64,000 nucleotides of DNA from Acinetobacter sp. ANC 3781 (GCF_004331285.1 NZ_SJOH01000011.1:56312-120311), one strand, 5' to 3'; counted from the stretch's first letter, positions 19,454 through 28,547 are shown. Notes: a model not told the origin generated them from the sequence alone. Program-made: numbers and translations.

Positions 19454-20037
19454 AAAAAATATTACTAAGCACACTATTGGTTGGTTTTTTTAGCATTCAA
19501 GCCCATGCGGATTATGTTGCACCAGCACCGTCTATTTCCACTCAGGCAGCACAATATTCTGTTATGGATATTAATAGCCTGATTAAGGCGGCAAAATCTG
19601 GTCAAGCTGCTGCACAGTTTTATTTGGCAACCAAATATCAACTCGGCAAAGATATTCAAAAAGATATACAGCAAGCTTTTGCATGGTACAAAGCCGCTGC
19701 GGACCAAGGTCTGACTGCTGCCCAGTTGAATGTCGGTCGCATGCTAGCTGATGGGATGGGCACCAAAAAAGACGAAACTTTGGCGCGTAAATACTTTGAA
19801 AAAGCTGCAAGTCATGGTGACAACCGTGCCAGCTTTAATCTAGCAATGATGGAAGAGCAAAAGAAAAATTACGTGGGTGCATATCAATGGTATGAGCTGT
19901 CTACCCGTGATGGCATGCTCGATAACAAAGTGATTTCATTGTCTGAAGGCAAGAAGACAGCTTTGGCTGCCAACTTAACTCAAGAGCAAATTCGTATGGC
20001 GCGTGACCGTGCCGACAAATGGATTCAGGCTCAGTAA
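19450..20037 (+). CDS. secreted Sel1-repeat protein
   Basis: A 195-residue exported protein with a signal peptide ending at QAHA (residue 20). The body carries Sel1-like repeats: AAQFYLATKYQLGKDIQKD...AFAWYKAAADQG, AAQLNVGRMLADGMGTKKD...ARKYFEKAASHG and a third weaker copy ending YQWYELSTRDG. Such proteins mediate protein-protein contacts in the periplasm. It is the last gene of the metX-metW unit, overlapping metW by four bases. A link to methionine synthesis is not evident. A terminator follows. Confidence 0.85.
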   Translation: MKKILLSTLLVGFFSIQAHADYVAPAPSISTQAAQYSVMDINSLIKAAKSGQAAAQFYLATKYQLGKDIQKDIQQAFAWYKAAADQGLTAAQLNVGRMLADGMGTKKDETLARKYFEKAASHGDNRASFNLAMMEEQKKNYVGAYQWYELSTRDGMLDNKVISLSEGKKTALAANLTQEQIRMARDRADKWIQAQ

Positions 20038-20065
20038 TTTAGAAAATGTTTGCCTGACTCTAAAC

Positions 20066-20081
20066 AGCACCTGCGGGTGCT
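20066..20081 (+). terminator. Terminator after the metXW operon
   Basis: AGCACC-TGCG-GGTGCT followed by a T run, 28 bases after the stop codon. Confidence 0.88.
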
Positions 20082-20153
20082 TTTTTATTGGCTAAATTAT
20101 TTAGCTAAGTTTGCTAAAATACGCACAATTATTTTCAAATAAAGATCGAGATC

Positions 20154-20780
20154 ATGGCTTCTACAGATTGGTTATCCCAAGGCACACTGGTACTTGCAAG
20201 CAACAACAAAGGCAAAACTGCCGAATTTGAAAAACTTTTTGCTGAACTGAATCTACCTGTCGAAGTGGTTGCTCAGGGCAAACTCAACATTGAAGATGCA
20301 GTCGAGGACGGCTTAAGCTTTGTCGAAAATGCAATTATTAAAGCCCGTCATGCGGCTAAAATTTCAGGCAAACCGGCCATTGCCGATGATTCCGGGATTT
20401 GTGTACCGATCTTGGGCGGCGCCCCTGGAATCTTTTCTGCACGTTATGCCGGTGAACATGGCAATGATGCCGCGAATAATGAAAAACTGTTAGCGGACTT
20501 AAAACCGTTACGTAAAGACGGTCAAGTGATTGAAGGCATGTTTGTCTGCGTCCTTGCTCTAGTTCAACATGCAGAAGATCCGCTTCCACAAATTTTTCAG
20601 GGCATCTGGACAGGTGAAGTCCTGGAAAAAGCGCGTGGCGAAAATGGTTTTGGTTACGACCCGCTGTTCTGGTTACCTGAACTGGGTATTTCCAGTGCCG
20701 AGATGAGCAAGGAAGATAAAAATAAGATCAGCCATCGTGGTCAGGCGATGAAACTGTTTAAGGCGAGTTTGGAGAAGTAA
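20154..20780 (+). CDS. rdgB: XTP/dITP diphosphatase (RdgB/HAM1 family)
   Basis: Cleans the nucleotide pool by hydrolysing dITP, XTP and ITP to monophosphates. The 208-residue protein has the family start LVLASNNKGKTAEF (substrate loop), the catalytic DDSGICV motif near residue 77, GAPGIFSARYAG, and the ENGFGYDPLFW and SHRGQAM segments that close the active site. It is a single gene; the preceding terminator separates it from metXW. Confidence 0.97.
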   Translation: MASTDWLSQGTLVLASNNKGKTAEFEKLFAELNLPVEVVAQGKLNIEDAVEDGLSFVENAIIKARHAAKISGKPAIADDSGICVPILGGAPGIFSARYAGEHGNDAANNEKLLADLKPLRKDGQVIEGMFVCVLALVQHAEDPLPQIFQGIWTGEVLEKARGENGFGYDPLFWLPELGISSAEMSKEDKNKISHRGQAMKLFKASLEK

Positions 20781-20944
20781 TTCTCGCTCTCAAAGAAAGC
20801 CCCCTCTCTTGCGCCATACTTGACTCAGGAGAGGAAATTTCAATTCTGGTTGAATAAATCCCTTTTTATCTGCCTCTAATAAAGGCAACAAAAGCCCCTC
20901 TTCAAAAAGATAGGGAATATATTGTGCAACAGGAGGATTCAGCT
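20781..20944. repeat. Purine/pyrimidine-biased intergenic stretch, possible degenerate repeat
   Basis: The gap between rdgB and the convergent transporter holds two similar direct words, AAAGCCCCCTCTCTTG (from 20799) and AAAAGCCCCTCTTC (from about 20891), and a nearby GGAGAGG. The same CCCTCTC/GGAGAGG vocabulary forms the palindromic element at 39499-39649. It may be a decayed copy of that repeat class. No terminator was recognised. Confidence 0.35.
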
Positions 20945-21841
20945 TTAAATAAAATGCAACATCACTCCATATAGCATCACCACCCCACAACTCACAATTG
21001 TTCCCGAAGCGATATATCTGGCAGAAGTACCAGTACCTTGATAGTGAGTTTCTAATGCCACAATATTGGCCGCTGGCGGTAAACAGAACAATAAGAACAT
21101 TACCCCAATGTATTGTTCAATATTCGGTATTGGAATCATCCAATATGTCAGTCCACACAGCACTACACCACAACCAAGTTTTAATACGGCTACACGACTA
21201 CTCTGCAGTAAATCTTTTTTATACACTTTGGTCTGCTGTAACCACATCCCCAATATGCACATTCCTGTAAAGCTCATTCCAGTTTTAGCTAGGCTATAGA
21301 TCAGATCAATCGTTTGATGTAATTCCAAATGCTGCACGTCTAATATTCGACAGATCAGTGCCAAACTCAATGCCATTATGGGGGGAGATTGCATGACTTT
21401 TTTTGCAGTATCAGAGAGCGCTTGTTTGTCTGAACTGACGGAAGTGACGGCCCAAATATTACCAAAAATAGAACCGCCCACATATAAAGCCACCATCGGT
21501 GCACTAATTTCAGAACCGAATAAAGCAATTGTAAAAGGAAAGCCCAGCCATGCCATATTTACATAGCTAAAACATAAAGCCCGCAATTGGTCTTTAAACA
21601 GGACAAGGGAAAAATAGAACAGCAGCACCGCAACCACAAAGCTAAAGAGCATCAAACTCAAGCTGCCCGCTTGATAAAACACCATGTTGTAAATAATCAC
21701 GATGGGAATAAAAACTCGTGCCAATAGGCTCGAAAAAAGTGATTTTAAACGTGTCGAAAATTGGCTTGAAGCAAGTCCCCAGCCACATAAAAAGCCAAAA
21801 AATGGTAACAGCAAAGCCACAACATTACCCTGAGTGATCAA
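20945..21841 (-). CDS. AEC-family (auxin efflux carrier-like) permease
   Basis: A 298-residue integral membrane protein of the AEC family, which includes malonate and other organic-acid permeases. It is hydrophobic throughout with about ten membrane segments in two halves, and has the family-typical N-terminal LLPFFGFLCGWGLA and the later FCLPPAANIVALE, where the proline-asparagine break in the C-terminal half is conserved. It is convergent with rdgB and divergent from tatA. The transported substrate is unknown. Confidence 0.85.
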   Translation of the reverse strand: MITQGNVVALLLPFFGFLCGWGLASSQFSTRLKSLFSSLLARVFIPIVIIYNMVFYQAGSLSLMLFSFVVAVLLFYFSLVLFKDQLRALCFSYVNMAWLGFPFTIALFGSEISAPMVALYVGGSIFGNIWAVTSVSSDKQALSDTAKKVMQSPPIMALSLALICRILDVQHLELHQTIDLIYSLAKTGMSFTGMCILGMWLQQTKVYKKDLLQSSRVAVLKLGCGVVLCGLTYWMIPIPNIEQYIGVMFLLFCLPPAANIVALETHYQGTGTSARYIASGTIVSCGVVMLYGVMLHFI

Positions 21842-21901
21842 TACAAATATGCTAGCACTGAATCAAGCACAACAGCAGATTAAATGCCTTTTGTCTTTAA
21901 A

Positions 21902-21930
21902 CTGAAATTTTTCAGTCACATTGCTGTCAT
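21902..21930 (+). promoter_or_regulatory. Candidate Pho box upstream of tatA
   Basis: Three 7-mers at 11-base spacing: CTGAAAT-TTTT-CAGTCAC-ATTG-CTGTCAT. The last is a perfect PhoB half-site and the other two match at 5 of 7 positions. It ends 44 bases before the tatA start. Confidence 0.6.
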
Positions 21931-21974
21931 CGCAACATGTTCAGATGGTTCTAAATGAAAAATGAGTTAAGAAC

Positions 21975-22208
21975 ATGGCAGGATTATCGATTTGGCACGT
22001 TGTGATTTTTGCAATTGTGGTTATTTTATTGTTCGGAACATCAAAACTAAAAAATTTAGGCAAAGATGTCGGTGGTGCAGTCAAAGACTTTAAAAAGTCG
22101 ATCAAGGAAGATGAAGTAGCTACTTCGTCATTAAATGAACCTAAAACAATTGAACATCAAACCAGCCATTCTGATGTCAACTCTCCAGCAAAAACCCACT
22201 CAGGCTAA
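21975..22208 (+). CDS. tatA: twin-arginine translocase subunit TatA
   Basis: A 77-residue pore-forming subunit of the Tat pathway, which exports folded proteins. One N-terminal transmembrane helix (about residues 5-21, [16 protein letters not shown]) is followed by the hinge [15 protein letters not shown] and an amphipathic helix, then a charged tail. It is the first gene of tatABC with a 6-base gap to tatB. A Pho-box-like site lies upstream. Confidence 0.96.
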   Translation: MAGLSIWHVVIFAIVVILLFGTSKLKNLGKDVGGAVKDFKKSIKEDEVATSSLNEPKTIEHQTSHSDVNSPAKTHSG

Positions 22209-22214
22209 AACTTT

Positions 22215-22682
22215 ATGCTCAATATTGGTATGACTGAACTGCTGGCTTTTGGCATTATTAGTTTATTGGTGCTTGGGCCAGATAAGCTTCCCGAAGCTGC
22301 ACGTTTCGCGGGGAAATGGTACGCTAAAATCAAACGCACGATCAGCAATGTACAGAATGATATTGACCGCGAACTGCGTTTGTCTGAATTACGTGAACAG
22401 ATGCAAAATGAAATGCAGCGGATTCAAGAGCTCGAGCAAAAGATGCAAGCTCAAATGCATGAACTAAAACAACAATCACAACCTGCAAAATTACCAGTAT
22501 TACAAAACGCAGTGCTCAATAATAAAAATGCTCCCACTATTTATAGTTTTATTAAACAACCTCAGCCTTTGTGCGTTTATTTGAGCACACAAAATGCGTG
22601 TAGCATTATGCCTTCAACAGAAAAGTCTTTAAACAGCATGCCTCCAATTTCACAATTAAATGAATTAAAGGTGGCAGTATGA
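22215..22682 (+). CDS. tatB: Sec-independent translocase subunit TatB
   Basis: A 155-residue receptor subunit that with TatC recognises twin-arginine signal peptides. The N-terminal helix LLAFGIISLLVLGPDKLPEAAR carries the TatB-typical polar start and the GPDKLP hinge, followed by a long amphipathic, glutamine- and methionine-rich helix (about residues 30-90). The C-terminal tail is poorly conserved. It overlaps tatC by four bases. Confidence 0.95.
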   Translation: MLNIGMTELLAFGIISLLVLGPDKLPEAARFAGKWYAKIKRTISNVQNDIDRELRLSELREQMQNEMQRIQELEQKMQAQMHELKQQSQPAKLPVLQNAVLNNKNAPTIYSFIKQPQPLCVYLSTQNACSIMPSTEKSLNSMPPISQLNELKVAV

Positions 22683-23458
22683 ACACTCCCATAGAAAACC
22701 AGTTGCCGATTCCCTTTACAGATCCACAACCATCAGATCTTGAAGAAATGCCGATTACTCGACATCTGATGGTCTTGCGTCAGCATCTGTTTAAAATTGT
22801 CGGTTTACTACTGGCACTATTTTTTTGCTTATTGCCTTTTGCCAATCAAACCTATCAGCTTTTGTCTGAACCTTTACGTGCACAGCTCCCTGTTAGCTCA
22901 TCCATGATTGCCACCGATGTTACGGCGACATTCATGGCACCGTTTAAGTTGAATTTCTTCGTTGCCTTGATGTTAGCCATGCCTTTCATCATTTATCAAC
23001 TTTGGCGCTTTGTAAAGCCTGCACTCTATGAAAAAGAAAAGACCTTAGCTATGCCTCTGCTGCTAGGTAGCATCAGCTTGTTTTATGCAGGGATTGCTTT
23101 CGCCTATTTTGTTGCCCTGCCTTCTATTCTGCATTTTTTCATCAGTGTTTCACCAGAAACGGTCGCCCCAATGACCGACATTAACAGTTACTTGGCTTTT
23201 TGCTTAAAACTGTTCTTGGTATTTGGCTTTACCTTTGAAATTCCGATTATTACCTTAGTGCTGATTTTAATCGGACTGGTTTCTACGCAACAATTAGTCG
23301 AAAAACGGCGTTTTATTGTGGTGGGCTGTTTCTTTGTCGCGATGTTCGTAACCCCACCCGATGCGATTTCCATGATCATGCTGGCCATTCCCATGTGGCT
23401 GTTATTTGAAATGGGACTGTTCTTTGGCAAATTGATTGAAAAACGCCGAGCAGTTTAA
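22679..23458 (+). CDS. tatC: Sec-independent translocase subunit TatC
   Basis: A 259-residue six-helix membrane protein that binds the twin-arginine motif. The family start EEMPITRHLMVLRQHLFK lies at about residues 20-37 and precedes the first helix. F-x-x-P-x-x-Y-Q-L-W-R-F near residue 100 is conserved. The last helices contain VTPPDAISMIMLAIPMW. It ends the tatABC operon and is followed by a terminator, then by the gene for a Tat substrate. Confidence 0.97.
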   Translation: MNTPIENQLPIPFTDPQPSDLEEMPITRHLMVLRQHLFKIVGLLLALFFCLLPFANQTYQLLSEPLRAQLPVSSSMIATDVTATFMAPFKLNFFVALMLAMPFIIYQLWRFVKPALYEKEKTLAMPLLLGSISLFYAGIAFAYFVALPSILHFFISVSPETVAPMTDINSYLAFCLKLFLVFGFTFEIPIITLVLILIGLVSTQQLVEKRRFIVVGCFFVAMFVTPPDAISMIMLAIPMWLLFEMGLFFGKLIEKRRAV

Positions 23459-23481
23459 AGATCTCAAACAAAATTTTTTAG

Positions 23482-23497
23482 GCAGACTTTGGTCTGC
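23482..23497 (+). terminator. Terminator after tatC
   Basis: GCAGAC-TTTG-GTCTGC followed by a run of Ts, 23 bases after the tatC stop codon. Confidence 0.88.
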
Positions 23498-23545
23498 TTT
23501 TTTATTCAGACATTTTCATCAATCTGACTTATTTTCTTCACCAGA

Positions 23546-23574
23546 CTGTCATTCAAACGTCAGCGCGCTGTCAT
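23546..23574 (+). promoter_or_regulatory. Pho box upstream of phoX
   Basis: CTGTCAT-TCAA-ACGTCAG-CGCG-CTGTCAT: two perfect PhoB half-sites exactly 22 bases apart with a partial one phased in between at 11 bases. It ends 56 bases before the phoX start, the expected place for PhoB activation. Confidence 0.8.
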
Positions 23575-23630
23575 ATTTTTCACCTAAGTTTAGTACAACT
23601 TTATAACAACCATACATTTGGAAAAATATC

Positions 23631-25859
23631 ATGACAGACTTTACACCTCATCATGAAGATAATGTTTACGACAGCAATGAATCTGGAAATTCTGAATTTA
23701 AAGATCTGTTTAATAAAAATATTACCCGTCGTGATCTTATTACAAAATCTGCAGGTGGTGCCGTTGCTCTAACTTTAGCAGCCACTTTAACCGGCTGTAA
23801 TGATGATGACAATAACAGTTTAAATAACGGTAGCGCTCCGACTACACCAGTTGAAGAGGTAAAAACACCGACTTCATTAACTTTTAAAACCGTAGATAAA
23901 AACACCTTAAATGCCTTTACCGTTCCAGAAGGTTATCAAGCGCGTATATTATTTGCTTTGGGTGATCCGCTCGCTGAAGGTATGCCGGAATGGGATGACA
24001 ACAATATTCCAACTGGTCCAACATTTAGCATGCGTTCAGGTGACAACCATGATGGCATGACCTTTTTTGGAATGAATAAATCCAAAGGCAATTATGATCC
24101 GAAAGCATCCAATGAAGGTTTGTTGGTGCTTAATCATGAATACATCAATCAAGGTTACTTACATCCAACTATTAACACGATTAAAGATGCTATTCGTTCA
24201 GAAGATGAAGTGATTCGCGAGGTCAATTCACATGGTGTTTCGATTTTGCATGTGACCAAAGATCCGAGTACCCAAGAAGTGAAGATTGATAAAAATTCAA
24301 TCTTTAACCGCCGCATTACTGCAGCATCGAAAATTGAATTTTCAGGTCCGGTCAAAGGTCATGCACTGGTTAAAAGCAAAATCAGTCCCGAAGGTTTATT
24401 TACCTTCGGTACACATAATAACTGCGGTAACGGTTATACGCCTTGGGGCACTTATCTAACCACTGAAGAAAACTTTGATGGTTATCTGGCCCGTAATGCA
24501 AATGATGAGCGTGATCTTCAAACTGAATATGCACTAAACCGCTATAAAATTAAAAAAGGTCAGTCTTCTCAGTATAAATGGAATACCCCACAGGCCAGCT
24601 TACTTACTCAAGACATGTATGACCGCTGGAATTCATCCATCACTGCCGCAACAGCGTCGGAAGATTTCCGCAACTCAGCCAACAGTTTTGGCTGGATTGT
24701 TGAAATTGATCCCTTTGATGGTCGCCAGCTCCCGGTAAAACGTACTGCACTCGGTCGTTTTGCACATGAAGACTGTCGTGCCAGCCGTGCCATCGAAGGA
24801 CAGCAACTCGCCTTTTATATGGGCGATGACTCAACCGGTGAGTACATCTATAAATATGTATCGAATGCTAAATGGGATGCCAAAGATATCAATGGCGGTT
24901 ATACAGCCGGAGATAAATACCTGAATAGTGGCAAGCTGTATGTTGCAAAATTTGATTTTAATGAAACCACACAAAAAGCGACTGGCGAATGGATTGAGCT
25001 GAATATTAGCGATGCACGTATTGCCAATTATGCGAGCTATAAATTTGCTGATCAGGGCGATGTTTTAGTCAATGCACGTTTAGCCGCAGATGCTTTGGGC
25101 GCAACCAAAATGGACCGTCCAGAGTGGTGTGCAGTGAACCCGAAAAATGGTGAAGTCTATATCACCTTAACTAACAACTCGAACCGTGGTAAAGCCTATG
25201 GCACAGATGCTGCCAATCCACGTAACTATTTTGATAACGATAGCGGCTCAACCAGCTTAAAAGGCAATATCAACGGGCATATTATTCGTTTACGTGAAAA
25301 TAATGACCAAACCACTGCGACTAACTTCGTCTGGGATATCTTTCTGTTTGGTGCTGAAGCTGATTCCTTAACGAATGTGAATCTATCTGGCCTAACCGAT
25401 GCCAATGACTTCTCTAGTCCGGATGGCATGTGGTTCGATCCACGCGGTGTGCTTTGGGTACAAACCGATGATGGTGCCTATACTGATGAAACCAATTGTA
25501 TGATGCTTGCGGCATTACCAGGCCAAACGGGTGATGGTCAGGTTACTACAGCGCTCTCTGGCACGGCAACCCAGCAAACGCCTGCAGGTGCGGTTTTGAA
25601 TGACAGTAAACTTCGTCGCTTCCTGACTGGTCCAAGCGGTTGTGAAATTACGGGCGTGACTATGACTCCTGACTACAAGGCTATCTTTGTAAACGTGCAA
25701 CACCCCGGTGGAACATGGCCTTCAAATCACCCTAGTAACCTGAACTCAAGTAAAGGGATCGGAACACGTCCACGTTCAGCAACTGTAGTAATTACCCGTA
25801 CCGATGGTAAAGAAATTGCCGCTGAATCTTTAGAACAGACCCAGCCAGCAAAAGTTTAA
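23631..25859 (+). CDS. phoX: PhoX-family alkaline phosphatase, Tat-exported lipoprotein
   Basis: A 742-residue Ca/Fe-dependent phosphatase of the PhoX (DUF839) family, which releases phosphate from organic esters outside the cytosol. A twin-arginine signal TRRDLITK (Arg33-Arg34) is followed by a hydrophobic stretch and a lipobox LTGC (Cys56), so the protein should be exported folded by Tat and lipid-anchored. The body has PhoX-typical LVLNHEYINQG, FAHEDC and SSPDGMWFDPRGVLWVQTDD. It lies just after tatABC and has a Pho box. The Asp- and Asn-rich segment after Cys56 is a flexible linker. Confidence 0.92.
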   Translation: MTDFTPHHEDNVYDSNESGNSEFKDLFNKNITRRDLITKSAGGAVALTLAATLTGCNDDDNNSLNNGSAPTTPVEEVKTPTSLTFKTVDKNTLNAFTVPEGYQARILFALGDPLAEGMPEWDDNNIPTGPTFSMRSGDNHDGMTFFGMNKSKGNYDPKASNEGLLVLNHEYINQGYLHPTINTIKDAIRSEDEVIREVNSHGVSILHVTKDPSTQEVKIDKNSIFNRRITAASKIEFSGPVKGHALVKSKISPEGLFTFGTHNNCGNGYTPWGTYLTTEENFDGYLARNANDERDLQTEYALNRYKIKKGQSSQYKWNTPQASLLTQDMYDRWNSSITAATASEDFRNSANSFGWIVEIDPFDGRQLPVKRTALGRFAHEDCRASRAIEGQQLAFYMGDDSTGEYIYKYVSNAKWDAKDINGGYTAGDKYLNSGKLYVAKFDFNETTQKATGEWIELNISDARIANYASYKFADQGDVLVNARLAADALGATKMDRPEWCAVNPKNGEVYITLTNNSNRGKAYGTDAANPRNYFDNDSGSTSLKGNINGHIIRLRENNDQTTATNFVWDIFLFGAEADSLTNVNLSGLTDANDFSSPDGMWFDPRGVLWVQTDDGAYTDETNCMMLAALPGQTGDGQVTTALSGTATQQTPAGAVLNDSKLRRFLTGPSGCEITGVTMTPDYKAIFVNVQHPGGTWPSNHPSNLNSSKGIGTRPRSATVVITRTDGKEIAAESLEQTQPAKV

Positions 25860-25889
25860 TCATTAACTCAAGATCGAAATAAGATAAAA

Positions 25890-25916
25890 AAAATGCCGAC
25901 ATGATGTCGGCATTTT
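25890..25916. terminator. Bidirectional terminator between phoX and the NRDE gene
   Basis: AAATGCCGACAT / ATGTCGGCATTT hairpin flanked by A and T runs on both sides, serving phoX (+) and the convergent NRDE gene (-). Confidence 0.88.
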
Positions 25917-25917
25917 T

Positions 25918-26700
25918 TTATGGGATTAAAGGCAAATTGATTTGAATAATTTCACCTTGAGTGGCTCCTTGCTGGGATTTTTCTTGCCATAGCCAAGCAT
26001 CATTTTTCATTCTTAAAAAATTAGAACAGCGCGTGCCATATACAGGACTTTGAATAAAAGTCGATGAGAGCAATTCTTCCATCTCTGTATTTATGCCAGT
26101 TTGTGGAAGCAGTTCAGGAATGATTTTGCGTTCATCTTCTAAAATATCCCAGACTGCAAATTCAAGATCCGCTTCAGTCGTCGTGTTCTGCTGCAACATC
26201 GGTAAAAATTCTTGGGTAAAACGTTTACGTAGATGCTTGGTCTTTTCCCAGTGTTCGGTCATTAAACCATTAGAAACCACATATACCCCTTGAGCCAAAA
26301 CCTGTGGCGCTTCACCCCGGTTGCTCATATAGACTGCCTGATCTTGGTCCCCGAGCAATAAATTAAAACCGGCATAATCACATTGCCGTTTTTCCAAAGC
26401 TTGAGCAAAACGGATTGGCGTCAAATCTGACTCTAAAAATGCTTGAATCAGATGACCGCGTGAAGTCGGATAGGTTTTTTTGTCAGTTGCATCTCGAAAG
26501 TTTGTCACGACTGCCCATCGTCCTGATTCAGTCACCCCCATCCATGTTCCACCAGACTGCAGATCTTGTCCGGCAATAATCGGACTATTTCCCCAAGTTT
26601 TTAAACCAGCCGTCGGACGGGCATAGAACTCATCCCGATTGGAAATCAGACACAAAGGCGTATCTTCCAGGACTTGCCAAGCTAAAGCTACAATACACAT
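25918..26700 (-). CDS. NRDE family protein (TANGO2 homologue)
   Basis: A 260-residue protein starting with MCIVALAW, so that Cys2 may become an N-terminal nucleophile or ligand as seen throughout the family. The name-giving motif appears as SNRDEFYARPT (around residues 20-30), followed by GGTWMGVTESGRWAVVTNFRD. TANGO2/NRDE proteins have been linked to haem or lipid handling, but the activity is unsettled. It is convergent with phoX and divergent from lgt. Confidence 0.88.
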   Translation of the reverse strand: MCIVALAWQVLEDTPLCLISNRDEFYARPTAGLKTWGNSPIIAGQDLQSGGTWMGVTESGRWAVVTNFRDATDKKTYPTSRGHLIQAFLESDLTPIRFAQALEKRQCDYAGFNLLLGDQDQAVYMSNRGEAPQVLAQGVYVVSNGLMTEHWEKTKHLRKRFTQEFLPMLQQNTTTEADLEFAVWDILEDERKIIPELLPQTGINTEMEELLSSTFIQSPVYGTRCSNFLRMKNDAWLWQEKSQQGATQGEIIQINLPLIP

Positions 26701-26793
26701 AATCTATGCTCTTTATCTTTACACATTGAATGTACAACATTTTTCATCACATTCAGCTAAAATCTGTGCAAAACAGAATCACAAGGAACAGGA

Positions 26794-27606
26794 ATGCTGA
26801 CCTATCCCAATATTGACCCAGTTGCTATATCGCTGGGACCGTTACAAGTCCACTGGTATGGATTGATGTATTTACTGGCATTTTTATTTGCTTGGGGACT
26901 TGCCACTTATCGAACCAAGCACAGGGATGGCTGGACACCCGATATGGTGTCTGACCTGATTTTCTATGGGGCTTTAGGTGTGGTGGTCGGGGGGCGTCTT
27001 GGCTACGTATTGTTTTACGGTTTTGAGCAATTCCTGGCCAATCCAATCTGGTTATTCCAGGTCTGGACTGGCGGCATGAGCTTCCATGGAGGCTTCTTGG
27101 GCGTAATGATTGCCATGCTGTTCTGGTGTAAAAAATACCAGAAAACCTGGTTCCAAACGCTCGACTTTATTGCACCATGCGTACCAACGGGTTTGATGTT
27201 TGGCCGAATCGGCAACTTTATTGGTGGTGAATTGTATGGTCGTCAAGTCACTGATCCAAACTTTGCCTTGGGCATGATTTTCCCGACCGATCCGCTGCAA
27301 TTGGTGCGTCACCCCTCACAGCTTTATCAAGCCTTGGCTGAAGGGTTGATTCTGTTTATTGTATTGTGGTGGTTCAGTTCAAAACCTCGCCCACGTATGG
27401 CCGTTTCAGCCTTGTTCCTGATTGGCTACGGTATTGCACGCTTTGTGGTGGAATTCTTCCGCGAACCGGACAATGGACAGCTGTTTATTGGCTGGATGAG
27501 TAAAGGACAATTCCTGACTGTACCCATGATTTTGATCGGTCTCTGGATGATGTGGTACGCCTACCAAAAGAAAATTTATGATTGGGGTCCACAAAAAAAT
27601 ACTTAA
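26794..27606 (+). CDS. lgt: prolipoprotein diacylglyceryl transferase
   Basis: Inner-membrane enzyme that transfers diacylglycerol from phosphatidylglycerol to the lipobox cysteine of prolipoproteins. The 270-residue protein has seven membrane segments. The Lgt signature GRIGNFIGGELYGR lies near residues 140-153, and the essential HGG appears in MSFHGGFLGV (His near residue 99). LRHPSQLYQALAEG-like sequence follows (VRHPSQLYQ). It serves the lipoproteins coded in this window (PhoX, BamB, PilF). A terminator follows. Confidence 0.97.
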   Translation: MLTYPNIDPVAISLGPLQVHWYGLMYLLAFLFAWGLATYRTKHRDGWTPDMVSDLIFYGALGVVVGGRLGYVLFYGFEQFLANPIWLFQVWTGGMSFHGGFLGVMIAMLFWCKKYQKTWFQTLDFIAPCVPTGLMFGRIGNFIGGELYGRQVTDPNFALGMIFPTDPLQLVRHPSQLYQALAEGLILFIVLWWFSSKPRPRMAVSALFLIGYGIARFVVEFFREPDNGQLFIGWMSKGQFLTVPMILIGLWMMWYAYQKKIYDWGPQKNT

Positions 27607-27612
27607 TTTTTA

Positions 27613-27630
27613 GCGAGGCAAAAGCCTCGC
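27613..27630 (+). terminator. Terminator after lgt
   Basis: GCGAGGC-AAAA-GCCTCGC followed by TTTTTT. Confidence 0.9.
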
Positions 27631-27688
27631 TTTTTTATCTTTGTTTTTGCTAAAGTGCAGTCAGTCCTCGTTTATCTATCAGAAGAAT

Positions 27689-28075
27689 ATGCTCGAATTT
27701 TGGTTTAATCCTAAAGTTTCCATCCTCCGCAAACTCATGATCTTTGCGGTTATTGCTATTGTTACCGGCGTACTTTACTGGATGGAACCGCTAAAACCCG
27801 ATGCAATCCTGATGTTCTTAGGCACTGGTATTATTTTTCTGATTTGCCGTTATTGTAAAATTCATTTTACTTCAAAAAATCCCACTGGATTGTTATATCG
27901 TCTGTTGACCTGGATTCCGATTGCCCTATTACTGGCACTTATTTTTATGCAGATGAAAGATGGTGAAATTTTAATTCCGGGGGCACAAGGTATTGGCTTT
28001 ATGGCTTTGGCCATCTGTCTATTTTCACCCTTGTCTTTGCTAAATAAAAATGATCTTTCCAATGGACCTAAATAA
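27689..28075 (+). CDS. small four-helix membrane protein, first of two paralogues
   Basis: I do not recognise a named family. The frame is open from 27641, but the ATG at 27689 (MLEFWFNPK), after AGAAGAA, matches the start of the next gene and gives 128 residues. It has about four hydrophobic segments with few charged residues, so it is an inner-membrane protein. Its stop overlaps the next start (TAATG). Its N-terminus MLEFW, its size and its layout all recur in the next gene, so this looks like a tandem duplication. Confidence 0.7.
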   Translation: MLEFWFNPKVSILRKLMIFAVIAIVTGVLYWMEPLKPDAILMFLGTGIIFLICRYCKIHFTSKNPTGLLYRLLTWIPIALLLALIFMQMKDGEILIPGAQGIGFMALAICLFSPLSLLNKNDLSNGPK

Positions 28076-28455
28076 TGCTGGAATTTTGGTATTCAGATCA
28101 ATGTAGCCGTCAAATCAAGCTGATGGTCTGTATTGTTACCTGTGTGATGATCTATCTGTGTTCCACAGTACAACAACTTTCGCCACTGTTTACCGGAATC
28201 AGCATTACTATTGGCATGGGCCTGCATGGATTAAGAGCGTTGAACTTAAAAATTGCAGCCGATCATCCCTATAAAAAAGGTTTCGCCATTCTAATTTTTG
28301 CTATGCCGCTGATCACTTTAATTATTTTAATTTCAGCCTTACCTACCCAGCATAAAATCGTTCTTGTCATGCAAGCAATTGGCTTTGCTGCAATTGGTTT
28401 ATTTATCTTATCAACATTTCCAAATCGCAGGTTTGATAAAAATGAAGAGAGATGA
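28075..28455 (+). CDS. small four-helix membrane protein, second of two paralogues
   Basis: A 126-residue hydrophobic protein that begins MLEFWYSD, copying the start of the upstream gene. Four predicted membrane segments are followed by a short charged tail (RRFDKNEER). Both contain a QAIGF/QGIGF word before the last helix. The start overlaps the previous stop by one base, so the pair is translated together. Function unknown; a two-component membrane complex would be possible but is inference. Confidence 0.7.
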   Translation: MLEFWYSDQCSRQIKLMVCIVTCVMIYLCSTVQQLSPLFTGISITIGMGLHGLRALNLKIAADHPYKKGFAILIFAMPLITLIILISALPTQHKIVLVMQAIGFAAIGLFILSTFPNRRFDKNEER

Positions 28456-28547
28456 GCCAGCCTCTTTGTAATTTAGCATGCAATTCATCTATCTTTATCA
28501 AGACTGAGGAATTTTTTAATTAATCAGTTTTCTACTTCTGCAAAATA

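Noticed and set aside
20790..20990. 66-codon ORF on the minus strand overlapping the end of the AEC permease gene
   Set aside because: It begins inside the permease gene in another frame and reads through the repeat-like stretch. No family likeness or start signal.
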